Of a stretch of DNA of 64,000 nucleotides, positions 8,938-18,773 are shown in pieces; positions within the stretch are counted from its first letter, which is position 1; the number at the start of each line of letters is the position of its first letter. Under the pieces are notes generated by a model that was not told the DNA's origin, did not search any database, and was given only the letters and a program-made list of their open reading frames with translations. Source of the stretch: an uncultured Lachnospiraceae bacterium. GTDB taxonomy: Bacteria; Bacillota; Clostridia; Lachnospirales; Lachnospiraceae. Both the position numbers and the translations under genes were made by a program. The DNA lies in NCBI GenBank assembly GCA_946182825.1, contig CAMGZH010000005.1, positions 1 to 64,000 of the forward strand, written 5' to 3'.

Positions 8938-11742
8938 TCATTCCCCAATGTACTTTCGCAGGATACTGTACAACTTGCGAATATCAAAGGGCTTTGCAAT
9001 ATGCTCATTCATTCCGGCATTTAAGGCTCGCTTTCGGTCCTCCTCAAATGCGTTTGCTGTCATGGCAATGATCGGTATGGACTTGGCCCTTGGCAGATCG
9101 ATCGCACGAATGATCTTCGTTGCCTCGTATCCGTCCATTACCGGCATCTGAATATCCATCAGGATCACATCAAACCGATCCGGATGATCAAGGAAGGCAT
9201 CCACCGCTTCCTGTCCGTTTTCCGCCTCTTCCACGATCATCTTCTGCTCCTCAAGAATCATCCGGGCGATCTCACGGTTGATCAGTATATCTTCTACGAG
9301 AAGGACACGCTTTCCCTCCAGTGAGACCTCCTGATCCCCTTCACTCTCCAGAATCTTCTGCTCCTCCTGATCCGTCAGCTCATGCAGCTCCATTGGAATG
9401 GTCATCGTCATGGTACTACCTTTTCCCACTTCACTTTCTGCGACAATGGTTCCACCCATGGCATCCACCAGATGCTTTACAATGGCCATTCCAAGTCCGG
9501 TTCCCTGAATACCGGAAACCGTAGAGGAACGCTCACGCTCAAAGGGTTCAAAGATCTTCTTTAAAAATGACTTTGACATTCCAATGCCCGTATCTGAAAT
9601 GGTAAAACGGAACAATGGCATCTGCGGATCATCACCTGGCAACTCCTCCACTGTCATATGAATCCTGCCGTTGATCTCCGTAAACTTAAAGGAGTTGGAT
9701 ATAATATTGATCAGGATCCGGTTAAGAGCCTTGATATCACAGCGGATACCCTCATGGGTCACCCCTTCATGCTCCACCTTAAAGTCAATATCCTTCTCGC
9801 CTGCTGCCGCATCAAACATACTGCGAATCCCACTGCAGATCGCACGGATGGAGCCGATTTCCGGATGCAGTTCCAGCTTTCCGCTTTCGATTCGGGACAT
9901 ATCTAAAATGTCATTGACCAGTCCAATCAGATGATCGGAAGAAAGCGAGATCTTCTTCAGACTGTCCTTAAGCACCTCGGTCTCATCCTGATGCCGCAGG
10001 GCCAGATCCGTCAGACCGACAATGGCATTCAACGGCGTTCGGATATCATGAGACATGTTAAACAAAAATTCCGTCTTCGCCCGACTGGCCTGTTCTGCCG
10101 CTGCCTTTGCCATACTCAACTCTCCGTTAACCCGCTGCAGCTTCTTCGCCGAAACAACGCTTCGGATAAACAGGGCGCTGATCAGTACAACGTAAGCCGT
10201 AAACAGCAACATGGCCAGAGGAATATTATCCTTAACAAATTCCGCAATACCTACCTTGCGGTACTGATAGGAATATTTCGCAAGGGCTGCATAGACATCC
10301 GCATCATCCAGGGTTCCGATGAGTTTGGATACAATGGAATACAACTCGATATCCGAATCCCGAAGTGCAAAGGACTGCTCTGCAAGAATTCCCGTAGCCA
10401 CCGACGTCAGCTGGTAGTTCTCCGCAATGTTACGATAGATATCCAACCGGTAGTCACTGACCACCATACAGTCTACCTTTCCCTTATAGGTGGCCTTCAC
10501 ACAGGCCTGGGGTGAATCATACACCACCATGGTCCAGTCCGGAAAATTATTCTGCAGAATGGTTCGCTGGGCATCATCCTTTTTCACTACAGCCACCCGG
10601 TTATGCCGGTTCACAGAGAACTTATCCACATTGGATCGTTTGATGGCGGCAATGTAACGGTTTTCTCCAAACCCCTCCGTCACCAAAAGGCCCGCCGCCT
10701 CTGCATCGTATTCGCTGTAATACACCGGAAAGACCATATCGATCTCCCCATTCTTAAGCGCCTTGATCGCATCCTCCGTGGTGGCATATTCAAAGGCCTC
10801 GTAATTGACCTTGGCATTTCGCATGCTGTCCTTCGTCTGATCCATGAACTCTTTTATCAGTCCGATCACCTGTCCGTTTTTCCTTCCGCAAAAAGGAAGG
10901 AAGTTGGAACGGTAACCGATCCGGATCTTGCCATGCTTTTTCAGCCATTCCCGCTCCGTGGCCGTAAAGTACCTGGTGGTTCCGCCATTGGCAATATATT
11001 TTTCATCCAGGTACTGGTTGTATCCACGGTTCTGGCTTTGAATCAGATTCATGGCAGAATCGATCTCCTGCTTCAACTCCGGCTTATCCTTGTTAATTGC
11101 AAAAAAGAAATCCGAAGCACCGATGGTCACAATGGGCACCGAGTCCTCCATGAACTTACTGAACGCAGAAAAATCGATGAGGGCATCCAGATCCCCACTG
11201 CGCAGCCGTCGGGCGTGTTCCTCCTCCGTCTCCTTTACTTCCAAAAGCTCGGCATGAATATCATTCTCCTTCGCCCATTCTTCGAAGTAATCCTTCTGGA
11301 TGCTTCCTGCACTTACACCGATCCGCTTTCCGTTCAGCGTAGACAGATCCTCCGGTGAGATCTCCCGGTTGTCTTCCGCCACAAAGATATGGTACTCTTC
11401 GTTCCCCATGGGCTTCGTGGAAAACAGCATATGCTTTGCACGCTCCTCCTTGTAGGAGACATCTGTCATCAGGTCGATCTCGCCCTTCTGAAGCTTCTCT
11501 AGCAGTTCGGACCAACTACCCTCCACATATTCGTATTTCCATCCGGTAAAAGCCGCGATCTTCTGCTGATACTCATAAGCATAACCGGAACGACGTCCAA
11601 GAGAATCCTTCTTGTTAAATTCCGAATTATACCATCCGACTCGCACGACCTTCACCGGCGTCGACGTCTGGGCACAAACCGGCAACGCTGATGCAAGCAG
11701 CAGCACCACCGAAAGGCATAGTAACAAAAACTTTTTCGTCAT
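8938..11742 (-). CDS. BvgS-like hybrid sensor kinase with two periplasmic-binding domains
   Basis: A 934-residue membrane kinase. A signal peptide (1-25) is followed by two family 3 solute-binding-like domains (about 32-255 and 270-495) facing outside, a membrane helix at about 507-530, and a short linker without an evident PAS. HisKA has phospho-His565 (NMSHDIRTP), then come a HATPase and a C-terminal receiver (813-934) with acceptor Asp863 in LMDIQMP. The paired binding domains suggest direct sensing of a small ligand such as an amino acid, by analogy with BvgS/EvgS-type kinases. There is no Hpt domain and no partner regulator nearby, so the output is unknown. It is the last gene after pepP, polA and the nitroreductase; its ribosome binding site is TGGAGGTGACAAG. 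Confidence 0.92.
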   Translation of the reverse strand: MTKKFLLLCLSVVLLLASALPVCAQTSTPVKVVRVGWYNSEFNKKDSLGRRSGYAYEYQQKIAAFTGWKYEYVEGSWSELLEKLQKGEIDLMTDVSYKEERAKHMLFSTKPMGNEEYHIFVAEDNREISPEDLSTLNGKRIGVSAGSIQKDYFEEWAKENDIHAELLEVKETEEEHARRLRSGDLDALIDFSAFSKFMEDSVPIVTIGASDFFFAINKDKPELKQEIDSAMNLIQSQNRGYNQYLDEKYIANGGTTRYFTATEREWLKKHGKIRIGYRSNFLPFCGRKNGQVIGLIKEFMDQTKDSMRNAKVNYEAFEYATTEDAIKALKNGEIDMVFPVYYSEYDAEAAGLLVTEGFGENRYIAAIKRSNVDKFSVNRHNRVAVVKKDDAQRTILQNNFPDWTMVVYDSPQACVKATYKGKVDCMVVSDYRLDIYRNIAENYQLTSVATGILAEQSFALRDSDIELYSIVSKLIGTLDDADVYAALAKYSYQYRKVGIAEFVKDNIPLAMLLFTAYVVLISALFIRSVVSAKKLQRVNGELSMAKAAAEQASRAKTEFLFNMSHDIRTPLNAIVGLTDLALRHQDETEVLKDSLKKISLSSDHLIGLVNDILDMSRIESGKLELHPEIGSIRAICSGIRSMFDAAAGEKDIDFKVEHEGVTHEGIRCDIKALNRILINIISNSFKFTEINGRIHMTVEELPGDDPQMPLFRFTISDTGIGMSKSFLKKIFEPFERERSSTVSGIQGTGLGMAIVKHLVDAMGGTIVAESEVGKGSTMTMTIPMELHELTDQEEQKILESEGDQEVSLEGKRVLLVEDILINREIARMILEEQKMIVEEAENGQEAVDAFLDHPDRFDVILMDIQMPVMDGYEATKIIRAIDLPRAKSIPIIAMTANAFEEDRKRALNAGMNEHIAKPFDIRKLYSILRKYIGE

Positions 11743-11763
11743 CTTGTCACCTCCAATGCTGTA

Positions 11764-12279
11764 TTAAAGAAGATGAACGATCTCCTCCATTGGTCTTTTT
11801 CTTGTATGAGGTGGTAACGGTTGAAATTCCGGATGTGCGTAGCCAATGGGCATCAAAAGCACCGGTTCCTCGTTCTCCGGGATTTCAAAAAGACTCTTTG
11901 CCTTTGCCGGTGTAAAATTATTGACCCAGCAGGTTCCAAGTCCTAATTCTCTTGCTTCAAACATAACATGAGTTGCAACAATTGAACAGTCCTCATCTCC
12001 GGAATGATGCTCCGGTTCCTGAGGATAATGATAGATTTCATCCCTGTTATAGGTAAAAAGCAGCACCACCGGCGCACCATAGACACAGGCTGTCAGCTCC
12101 CCCGCTTTTGCCACTGCGTCTTTGGACTTTAACACGTAGATCCGTGCTGCCTGGGCATTTTTTGCCGTTGGCGCCTTACAGGCCACTTCCAATACCTTGT
12201 CCAGCTTCTCCTGCTCGATTGCGGTATCTGCAAACTTTTTAACGGAATACCTTGCTTCTGCCATCTCTTCAAATGTCAT
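11764..12279 (-). CDS. Nitroreductase family protein
   Basis: A 171-residue FMN-dependent nitroreductase-fold protein. The N-terminal RYSVKKF matches the family's R-x-S-x-(K/R)-F phosphate/FMN-binding signature, the middle carries ARELGLGTCWVN, and a GYAH segment lies near the end. The preferred start is the ATG at 12279 (MTFEEMAEA), behind AGGGAGAAG; the reading frame is open further upstream, but that part lies inside the end of polA and adds no family sequence. Members reduce nitro compounds, quinones or flavins with NAD(P)H; the substrate cannot be read from sequence. The gene follows the polA stop by about 20 bases and is probably cotranscribed with it. Confidence 0.88.
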   Translation of the reverse strand: MTFEEMAEARYSVKKFADTAIEQEKLDKVLEVACKAPTAKNAQAARIYVLKSKDAVAKAGELTACVYGAPVVLLFTYNRDEIYHYPQEPEHHSGDEDCSIVATHVMFEARELGLGTCWVNNFTPAKAKSLFEIPENEEPVLLMPIGYAHPEFQPLPPHTRKRPMEEIVHLL

Positions 12280-12298
12280 GTACTTCTCCCTTCTCTCC

Positions 12299-15070
12299 CT
12301 AGTGAGCATCGTACCAGTTTCTGCCCTCTTCCATATCGATCTCAAGCGGCACAAAAAGATCCGCTGCACGATGCATTTCCTCATCAAGGATCTTTTTCAC
12401 CTGTTCCTTCTCTTCCTCATAGGTCTCGATCAAAAGCTCATCATGCACCTGCAACAGCAGCTTTGATCTTCGCTCCTCCCATCGGAGTCTTTGCCATACG
12501 TGCAGCATGGCGATCTTGATGATATCCGCCGCACTTCCCTGGATCGGCGCATTCATTGCAACCCGCTCACCGAACTGCCGCTGCATATAGGCACCGGAAG
12601 ACAGCTCCGGCATAGGACGGCGTCTGCCAAACATGGTAAGGGCCACATGGTCTCTTTTCGCCAATGCCACCAGTTCATCCAGGTAGGCATGCAGTCCCGG
12701 ATAGGCCTTGAAATAATCGTCAATATACTGCTGCGCCTGCGCTCTTGAAATATCCAGATTGTTGCCCAGCCCAAAGGAACTGATGCCGTAGACGATTCCA
12801 AAGTTTACTGCCTTCGCTGCCCGTCGCTGAGCCGGTGTGACCTCCTCAAAGGGCACATGGAAAACAAGAGCCGCCGTTGCCTGGTGGATATCCCTATTCT
12901 GCCGGTACGCCTCGATGAGCTGCTGATCTCCGGACAGATGAGCCAGCACTCGCAGCTCGATCTGAGAGTAATCCGCATCCAGGAAAACACAACCTTCCTT
13001 CGCATGGAAGACACGGCGGATCCTTTTACCAAGCTCCATTCGAACCGGAATGTTCTGCAGGTTCGGATCGGTACTGGATAAACGACCGGTGGCTGTCACC
13101 GTCTGCTGGAAGGTGGTGTGGACTCTCTCATCTGCCGCCACGCAGCCCAGCAACCCGTCAGCGTAGGTGCTCTTCAACTTGCTTAAAGTCCGATAGCTTA
13201 AAATATGTTCTACGATAGGATAGTCCTCTGCCAGCTTCTCAAGCACATCCGCTGCTGTGGAATATCCGCTCTTTGTCTTCTTTCCTGCCGGAAGGGAAAG
13301 CTTCTCAAAAAGAATGGTTCCCAGCTGCTTCGGAGAATTGATGTTAAACGCTTCTCCCGCCTCTTCGTAGATCTGCGCCTGTAGCTTTTCGATCCCAAGA
13401 GACAGTTCCTGCCCGTAATCCGACAGCTCTCCCGGATCCATGGCAATGCCTTCCTTCTCCATGCTGTACAGAGCAAATACCAGAGGAAGTTCAAGTTCCT
13501 GATAGAGCCGGTACTGTCCGTCATCTTCAAGAATCTTCTGAAGGGCCACCGCCAGTTGCACCAAAAGGGCACTGCGGCTTCCCCCATAGGTGACAAACTC
13601 CTTCGTCTGAGCGCTTACCGCCTCCCGGATGGTCTGCTTACCAAAAAGGGTCTTATAATCTTTTAATTCAAGCTTCAGATGGGCCTTTGCCGCCTTTTCG
13701 ATGCCAAAATCCTTACCGGTGGAAAGAGGATCTGCAAGGTAGGCCAGCAGGGACACATCGCAATAGACCTGTGACAGTTTCTTTGCATAGTCTCCGGTCA
13801 AAAAGCCCTGATCCGTTGCCTTTGCAGCATCTTTGTATTCTTCAAAGACCTGCTGTTCCAGAGAACACAGGTAATCCAGCAGATCTCCCGCTCCCCGGTC
13901 ACTGACCTTCTCTTCTGCCGGCAGATCAAAAAGGCTCAACTGTCCGTTGGCCTCCTGGTGCATTCCCTCGCCGAAACGTTCCCTGCTGAGGGTATCGTAG
14001 TCTCTTCCCGCAAGATGTCCCAGCATATGAAGCGTTGCCTTCAGATCCCAAAGGGATAGGGTCCATCCGTTTTCCCTTGCTTCTGTTAAAAGGCGGATCA
14101 GCTGTCTGGACAGATCCCGGCCTGCGAAATCATAGACAGCCGTCACTTCGCCTGCGGATACTCCCACAGCCTCAAGCTGTCCCTCCTGTGCAAAAAAGGT
14201 AAGACCCACGATGCCCTTTTGCGCCTCAAACAGCTTCTCAAACTGCTCCGCCGCCTCGTGTACCATCTGTAGACTATCCACATACAGACTGCCCTCTCCC
14301 GGCTGCTTACCGGCGGATACCGCACCTTCTGTCAGCTTCGCAAGCTTCTCCGGTGACACAGCGACATCTCCTTCCGGTGAAAGGGGAGGTATCACCGCAG
14401 AGTCTACCTTGCCTGCCTCCGGTGTCAGAACCAAAGCCTCCTCCAGAATCTGTCCCTTCTTCTCCAAAAGGAGCTGGGAGGTTCTCGGACTGACTGACTT
14501 AAGATCCTCCGTTGCCAAAAGGATAGAGGAAAGGGAGCCATAGGTGCGCATCAGGCGCTTAGCCATTCCCTCTCCCAGAATATGTGACATGGCAAGAAAC
14601 TCCGGCATTTTATCTGCCGCAAAACCGAAGATCTCCTTCAACTGCTCTGCATCCATCGTCAGGATCCGGCTGCCTTCTTCCTTGGAGGTCTTCGGCATCA
14701 GGATCTGTACCGTTTCACCTGTCACAAGGGACTGCCAGGTCTCGTCTGCACTAAGAAGGATCACCTCAGCTTCTCCTGCTTCGATCATATGAGACAGCTG
14801 ATGGAGTACCTCTTCCTTCTTCGCCTTCCATGCCGCGATCCCGGCCTCTTTTACCGCTTCCAAAAGCTCTGATACGAAACCTGCATAGGATGCCTCTGCC
14901 GGCTCTGTAAAAACAAAGAGCATCTGATCCGCCTGATAGCGGATCCCCTGTCCTCCCGCAAGAGAAAGCACGGCACGGACCGCTCGCTCCCCTGCTTCTG
15001 GATCAAAAGGCAGCCCCTGGAAGGCTGCCTTTCCTATACTGTTCGCATCGATTATAATTCGTGTGCTCAT
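12299..15070 (-). CDS. polA: DNA polymerase I with decayed 5'-3' exonuclease domain
   Basis: A 923-residue family A polymerase for repair and Okazaki fragment processing. The polymerase half is intact: motif A DADYSQIELRV, the O-helix region RRAAKAVNFGIVYG, and motif C VHDELL. The 3'-5' exonuclease region lacks its acidic residues, as in Bacillus Pol I. The N-terminal domain keeps IIIDANS and a helix-hairpin-like stretch but has lost the FRHE/YK-R region, the EADD motif, the second Asp of the GDKD motif (here SADETW) and the GDKSDNIPG loop, so flap nuclease activity is unlikely. The start is the ATG at 15070 (MSTRIIID) because AGGAGAATGT lies just ahead; 13 more upstream codons are open but overlap pepP. 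Confidence 0.95.
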   Translation of the reverse strand: MSTRIIIDANSIGKAAFQGLPFDPEAGERAVRAVLSLAGGQGIRYQADQMLFVFTEPAEASYAGFVSELLEAVKEAGIAAWKAKKEEVLHQLSHMIEAGEAEVILLSADETWQSLVTGETVQILMPKTSKEEGSRILTMDAEQLKEIFGFAADKMPEFLAMSHILGEGMAKRLMRTYGSLSSILLATEDLKSVSPRTSQLLLEKKGQILEEALVLTPEAGKVDSAVIPPLSPEGDVAVSPEKLAKLTEGAVSAGKQPGEGSLYVDSLQMVHEAAEQFEKLFEAQKGIVGLTFFAQEGQLEAVGVSAGEVTAVYDFAGRDLSRQLIRLLTEARENGWTLSLWDLKATLHMLGHLAGRDYDTLSRERFGEGMHQEANGQLSLFDLPAEEKVSDRGAGDLLDYLCSLEQQVFEEYKDAAKATDQGFLTGDYAKKLSQVYCDVSLLAYLADPLSTGKDFGIEKAAKAHLKLELKDYKTLFGKQTIREAVSAQTKEFVTYGGSRSALLVQLAVALQKILEDDGQYRLYQELELPLVFALYSMEKEGIAMDPGELSDYGQELSLGIEKLQAQIYEEAGEAFNINSPKQLGTILFEKLSLPAGKKTKSGYSTAADVLEKLAEDYPIVEHILSYRTLSKLKSTYADGLLGCVAADERVHTTFQQTVTATGRLSSTDPNLQNIPVRMELGKRIRRVFHAKEGCVFLDADYSQIELRVLAHLSGDQQLIEAYRQNRDIHQATAALVFHVPFEEVTPAQRRAAKAVNFGIVYGISSFGLGNNLDISRAQAQQYIDDYFKAYPGLHAYLDELVALAKRDHVALTMFGRRRPMPELSSGAYMQRQFGERVAMNAPIQGSAADIIKIAMLHVWQRLRWEERRSKLLLQVHDELLIETYEEEKEQVKKILDEEMHRAADLFVPLEIDMEEGRNWYDAH

Positions 15071-15078
15071 ACATTCTC

Positions 15079-16863
15079 CTAAATTGCTCTGGTTACCTCT
15101 TTTAACCACTTTGCCTCCTCCGGCGGAAGAAGCGGTGCCAGCGTCTCATAGCAGTTCGCATGGTATGCGTTCAGCTCTGCCTTCTCATACTGTGTCAGAA
15201 GCTCCGGAACAATGGCATCCAGATCGATCGGACAGAACGTTAAATTCTCAAAGCAATAGAACTGTCCGTACTCGGTCTTCTCGTCCTCCACACAGAGCAG
15301 TTCGCTCTCTGTACGGATTCCAAACTCTCCCTCAAAGTACAGTCCCGGCTCATCGGTTGTGATCTGACCCGGTACGATATGCGTTCTTGCCTCATCATTC
15401 TCCACTCTCCAGCGGAAAGAGTTCGGTCCCTCATGTACATTTAAGATATGACCGACCCCATGTCCGGTTCCGCAGCGATAATCCAGTCCGCGGTCCCATA
15501 ACGGTCCTCTCGCCAGAATATCCAGGTTCACGCCGGCTGTTCCCTTCGGGAAATGTGCAGAAAGAAGACGAAGGTGGGAACGAAGCACAAGGGTGAAGGC
15601 TTCCTTCTCCCAGTCTGTCAGTTCTCCCAACGCGATGGTTCTTGTAATATCGGTGGTTCCCTCAAGATAATGTCCGCCGGAATCCACCAATAAAAAGCTC
15701 TTCGGTAAAAGCTCTACCTCATGATCTCTGCCAGGCTCATAGTGCATTAAGGCTGCATTCTCACCATAAGCGGAGATGGTGTCAAAACTGATATCCAAAA
15801 AGTGCTCCTGCTCCTGTCGGAAAGCCAGCAACCTGTCTGCCGCATCCATCTCGGTGATCTTCTCCTTGCCCACATGATGCTTCAACCAGTAGATAAACCG
15901 TGTCACTGCCACTCCGTCACGGATATGAGCCTGCTTTGTATTCCGGATCTCTGTCTCATTCTTAATGGACTTTAAGCGGTCGGACGGATTATCGGCATCC
16001 ACCAGCTCTGCATCCACCGGAAGTTCTCCGCAGAGGGCAGCGTTAACTACCTTCACATCTGCAAGGATCCTTTTCTCCTGTACGCCGGCAAGGTCCTCAT
16101 AGATTGCCACATATGGACGAAGTTCAACTCCCTGCTCCTTCAGATATGCCTTCACCTCATCGTCAAAGATCTCCGGATTGGCATACAATGTAATGGAATC
16201 CATGGTCAGATATACATAAGACAGGAAGACCGGTACACATGGGATGTCGTCACCCCGCAGGTTGAAAAGCCATGCAATATCATAAAGACTGGTAAGAATA
16301 TGTCCGCTGCAATCCTCTTCCTTCATCTTCTCCCGGATCCGGGCAACCTTCTGCGCCATGGTCTGACCCGCATACTCCTGTGAAAGGATCCACACCTTCT
16401 TCGCCGGAAGGGACGGACGATCGGTCCAGATGTCCTCTAACAGATCCTTGCCGATCTCTACATTAGCTTCCTTCTTCTCCGCAATATCCATCATCTTATG
16501 ATCCCAGGATACAGAAAAGACCCGTCCGTCATAGCCTAAGGTCTGGCCCTTCCTCAGGTTATGTTCGATGTAGGCTTCTACCGTCGGTACACCTTCCTCT
16601 CCCATCTCAAAGAGCTTCACTCCGCTGCCTTCCATCTGCTGACGTGCCTGGATAAAGTAGCGTCCGTCGGTCCACATACCCGCCTCTTCCTGACTGGCTA
16701 CAAGAGTCGCGTTGGTTCCGGAAAATCCACTGATCCACTCCACTCCCTTAAAATGATCCCCGACGTACTCACTCATATGGTAGTCGGAAAGCGGAATCAC
16801 ATAAAGATCGATCCCGTTATCTTTCATCTGCTGACGCAGTAACTGTAAATGTTCTGATTTCAT
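15079..16863 (-). CDS. pepP: Xaa-Pro aminopeptidase, M24 family
   Basis: This 594-residue cytosolic metallopeptidase removes N-terminal residues that precede proline. Two creatinase-like N-terminal domains (about 1-310) precede the pita-bread catalytic domain (about 320-535). Metal ligands are visible as Asp in LVDSGGHYLEGTTDITR (two Asp), His in GHGVGHILNVHEGP, Glu in TDEPG and Glu in RTESELL. A short C-terminal M24-type tail follows. At about 600 residues it matches the long aminopeptidase P type. The start has AGAAGGAG seven bases upstream. It is the first gene of the unit continuing with polA (8-base gap). Confidence 0.94.
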   Translation of the reverse strand: MKSEHLQLLRQQMKDNGIDLYVIPLSDYHMSEYVGDHFKGVEWISGFSGTNATLVASQEEAGMWTDGRYFIQARQQMEGSGVKLFEMGEEGVPTVEAYIEHNLRKGQTLGYDGRVFSVSWDHKMMDIAEKKEANVEIGKDLLEDIWTDRPSLPAKKVWILSQEYAGQTMAQKVARIREKMKEEDCSGHILTSLYDIAWLFNLRGDDIPCVPVFLSYVYLTMDSITLYANPEIFDDEVKAYLKEQGVELRPYVAIYEDLAGVQEKRILADVKVVNAALCGELPVDAELVDADNPSDRLKSIKNETEIRNTKQAHIRDGVAVTRFIYWLKHHVGKEKITEMDAADRLLAFRQEQEHFLDISFDTISAYGENAALMHYEPGRDHEVELLPKSFLLVDSGGHYLEGTTDITRTIALGELTDWEKEAFTLVLRSHLRLLSAHFPKGTAGVNLDILARGPLWDRGLDYRCGTGHGVGHILNVHEGPNSFRWRVENDEARTHIVPGQITTDEPGLYFEGEFGIRTESELLCVEDEKTEYGQFYCFENLTFCPIDLDAIVPELLTQYEKAELNAYHANCYETLAPLLPPEEAKWLKEVTRAI

Positions 16864-16932
16864 AATCCTGTTGCTCCTTCTATGTCATCAAAATTCCTTA
16901 ATATCATAGCATAAGATCTACCCCTTTGCATA

Positions 16933-16965
16933 AAAAACCGGGGATGGTCATCGCCATCCCCGGAA
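16933..16965 (-). terminator. Terminator after the MBL/beta-CASP gene
   Basis: The stem ccggggatgg/ccatccccgg has a six-base loop and is followed on the minus strand by a run of six T. It closes the upstream RNase-like gene and precedes the pepP transcript. Confidence 0.85.
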
Positions 16966-16989
16966 AGCCGTTCTGCTTTCTGTCCGGCC

Positions 16990-18603
16990 TTATCTGTCAC
17001 GATCCCACTTATCGGACAGGGAATTGATCTGGTCTGCAAATTTACCAAGATCCTTGTTCGCCATTCCCTCACACTTATCGATGACATGCATCAAACGCTG
17101 TCCGGATGCGATCAGGCGCATAAAGACATTGGAGGATGCACGAATCTTACCGGTCTTCGGATTCTGCTTCCGCTCTCTGCTACCTACGGTGATCTGTTCT
17201 CCTGTGATCAGATCATAACTGTCACCGGAATATGGCGCCGTGGCAACAATTCCTGTGACCGCCTGTACCTCGCCCGCAAACTTATCCACGACATCATCAT
17301 CCCCATGGACGATAAACACCTTCTTCACCGGCTTCTCAAAGGCACCGATCCACTCCAGCAACTTACTGTGGTCTGCATGTCCACTGATTCCCGGAAGATT
17401 CTCGATCCTTGCTGCGACCTTGACTTCCTCTCCGAAAAGCCGAACTTCCTTCGCTCCGTTAAGCAGGTTAAAGCCCAGCGTTCCCGGAACCTGGAATCCT
17501 ACAAAAAGGATCGTGGAATTGCTTCTCCACAGGTTGTGCTTCAGATGGTGACGGATACGTCCCGCCTCACACATGCCGGATGCTGAAATAATGACCTTCG
17601 GTGTCTGGTCAAAGTTGATGCTCTTAGACTCATCCGGAGAAACCGCCACCTTCAGTCCCGGAAAGCTGATGGGGTTGATCCCTTTGGAGATCATCTCGAT
17701 GGCCTCATCATCAAAACACTCGGTGACATTCAGCTTATACACATTGGTGGCCTCCACTGCCAGAGGGGAGTCCATCACCACCGGAAATCCCGGATTCACA
17801 TAGGTCAAAAGCTTCTCTTCCTTGATCCGTCGGATGTTGTACAGGATCTCCTGCGTTCGACCAACGGAAAAAGCCGGAATCACCAGATTCCCTCCCAGAC
17901 TTAAAGTCTCATCAATGATCTTGGCAAGTCCAATGGCAAAATCCGTATCTACAATGTGATCCCTGTTACCATAGGTGGACTCCATCAGTACATAGTCCGC
18001 CCGGGTCAGATACTCCGGATTCTTGATCAGAGGCCGGTTGGGATTACCGATATCGCCGGAGAAAACGATCCGTCGCTTTTCATCCTCCTCCGTCAGATCC
18101 ATACAGATGGAAGCAGAACCCAGCAGATGACCCGCATCATAAAATTCCACCGTGATCTCGTCACAGATCTTGATCTTCTGGTGATAATGAACCGGTACAA
18201 ACAGCTTCAATACCCCCAGTACATCCTCCATGTCATACAAAGGCTCTACTTCACCCTCACCGGCTCTCTTTGCCTTTCGGTTCTTCCACTCCGCTTCTGA
18301 CATCTGGATATGCGCTGAATCCTTCAGCATGATGTCACACAGAGCGCAGGTCGCTTCCTGTGCAAAGATCTGGCCGCGAAAGCCGTGAGAATACAACAGT
18401 GGCAGCAATCCACTATGATCGATGTGTGCATGGGTCACAAAAACGTAGTCAATACCAGATGCTGCAACCGGGATTTCCTGGTTCTCGTAAATGTCCGGAC
18501 CCTGCTCCATGCCACAGTCGACCAGGAACTTCTTATCTCCTACTTCAACGTAATGGCAGCTGCCGGTTACCTCATGATCCGCACCTAAAAATGTGATCTT
18601 CAT
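16990..18603 (-). CDS. MBL-fold beta-CASP RNase-like protein
   Basis: A 537-residue metallo-beta-lactamase fold protein of the beta-CASP/RMMBL class (Ysh1/CPSF73-like), predicted to act on RNA. The zinc motif THAHIDHSG sits near residues 57-65, with YDAGHLLGS (ligand His) near 154, SGDIGN near 180 and the C-terminal GHADHS motif of the RMMBL segment near 410. A tail of about 90 residues follows. It is distinct in length and motifs from RNase J, which carries C-terminal oligomerisation domains. It is transcribed alone, between the ftsZ terminator and its own terminator, with GAGGGAGG ahead of the ATG. The RNA target is unknown. Confidence 0.9.
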   Translation of the reverse strand: MKITFLGADHEVTGSCHYVEVGDKKFLVDCGMEQGPDIYENQEIPVAASGIDYVFVTHAHIDHSGLLPLLYSHGFRGQIFAQEATCALCDIMLKDSAHIQMSEAEWKNRKAKRAGEGEVEPLYDMEDVLGVLKLFVPVHYHQKIKICDEITVEFYDAGHLLGSASICMDLTEEDEKRRIVFSGDIGNPNRPLIKNPEYLTRADYVLMESTYGNRDHIVDTDFAIGLAKIIDETLSLGGNLVIPAFSVGRTQEILYNIRRIKEEKLLTYVNPGFPVVMDSPLAVEATNVYKLNVTECFDDEAIEMISKGINPISFPGLKVAVSPDESKSINFDQTPKVIISASGMCEAGRIRHHLKHNLWRSNSTILFVGFQVPGTLGFNLLNGAKEVRLFGEEVKVAARIENLPGISGHADHSKLLEWIGAFEKPVKKVFIVHGDDDVVDKFAGEVQAVTGIVATAPYSGDSYDLITGEQITVGSRERKQNPKTGKIRASSNVFMRLIASGQRLMHVIDKCEGMANKDLGKFADQINSLSDKWDRDR

Positions 18604-18700
18604 AGGAAACCCTCCCTCTCTATCATGTATTGTAGAATATAGTTATATTGTACAAATAGAACGAGCGTTTTTCAATATTTTTGTTGCACACGCACAAAAA

Positions 18701-18730
18701 AGGACGTGTGGGATTAATTCCACACGTCCT
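18701..18730 (-). terminator. Terminator of ftsZ and the division cluster
   Basis: An 11-base perfect stem (18701-18711 with 18720-18730) is followed on the minus strand by six T. It lies 44 bases beyond the ftsZ stop. Confidence 0.9.
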
Positions 18731-18773
18731 CTATTTCATTCATCATTGATCGCCACATATCCCGGCCAAAGCC

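Noticed and set aside
10603..11358. 251-codon open frame antisense to the BvgS-like kinase
   Set aside because: There is no start signal and no family resemblance, while the minus-strand protein is complete and clear.
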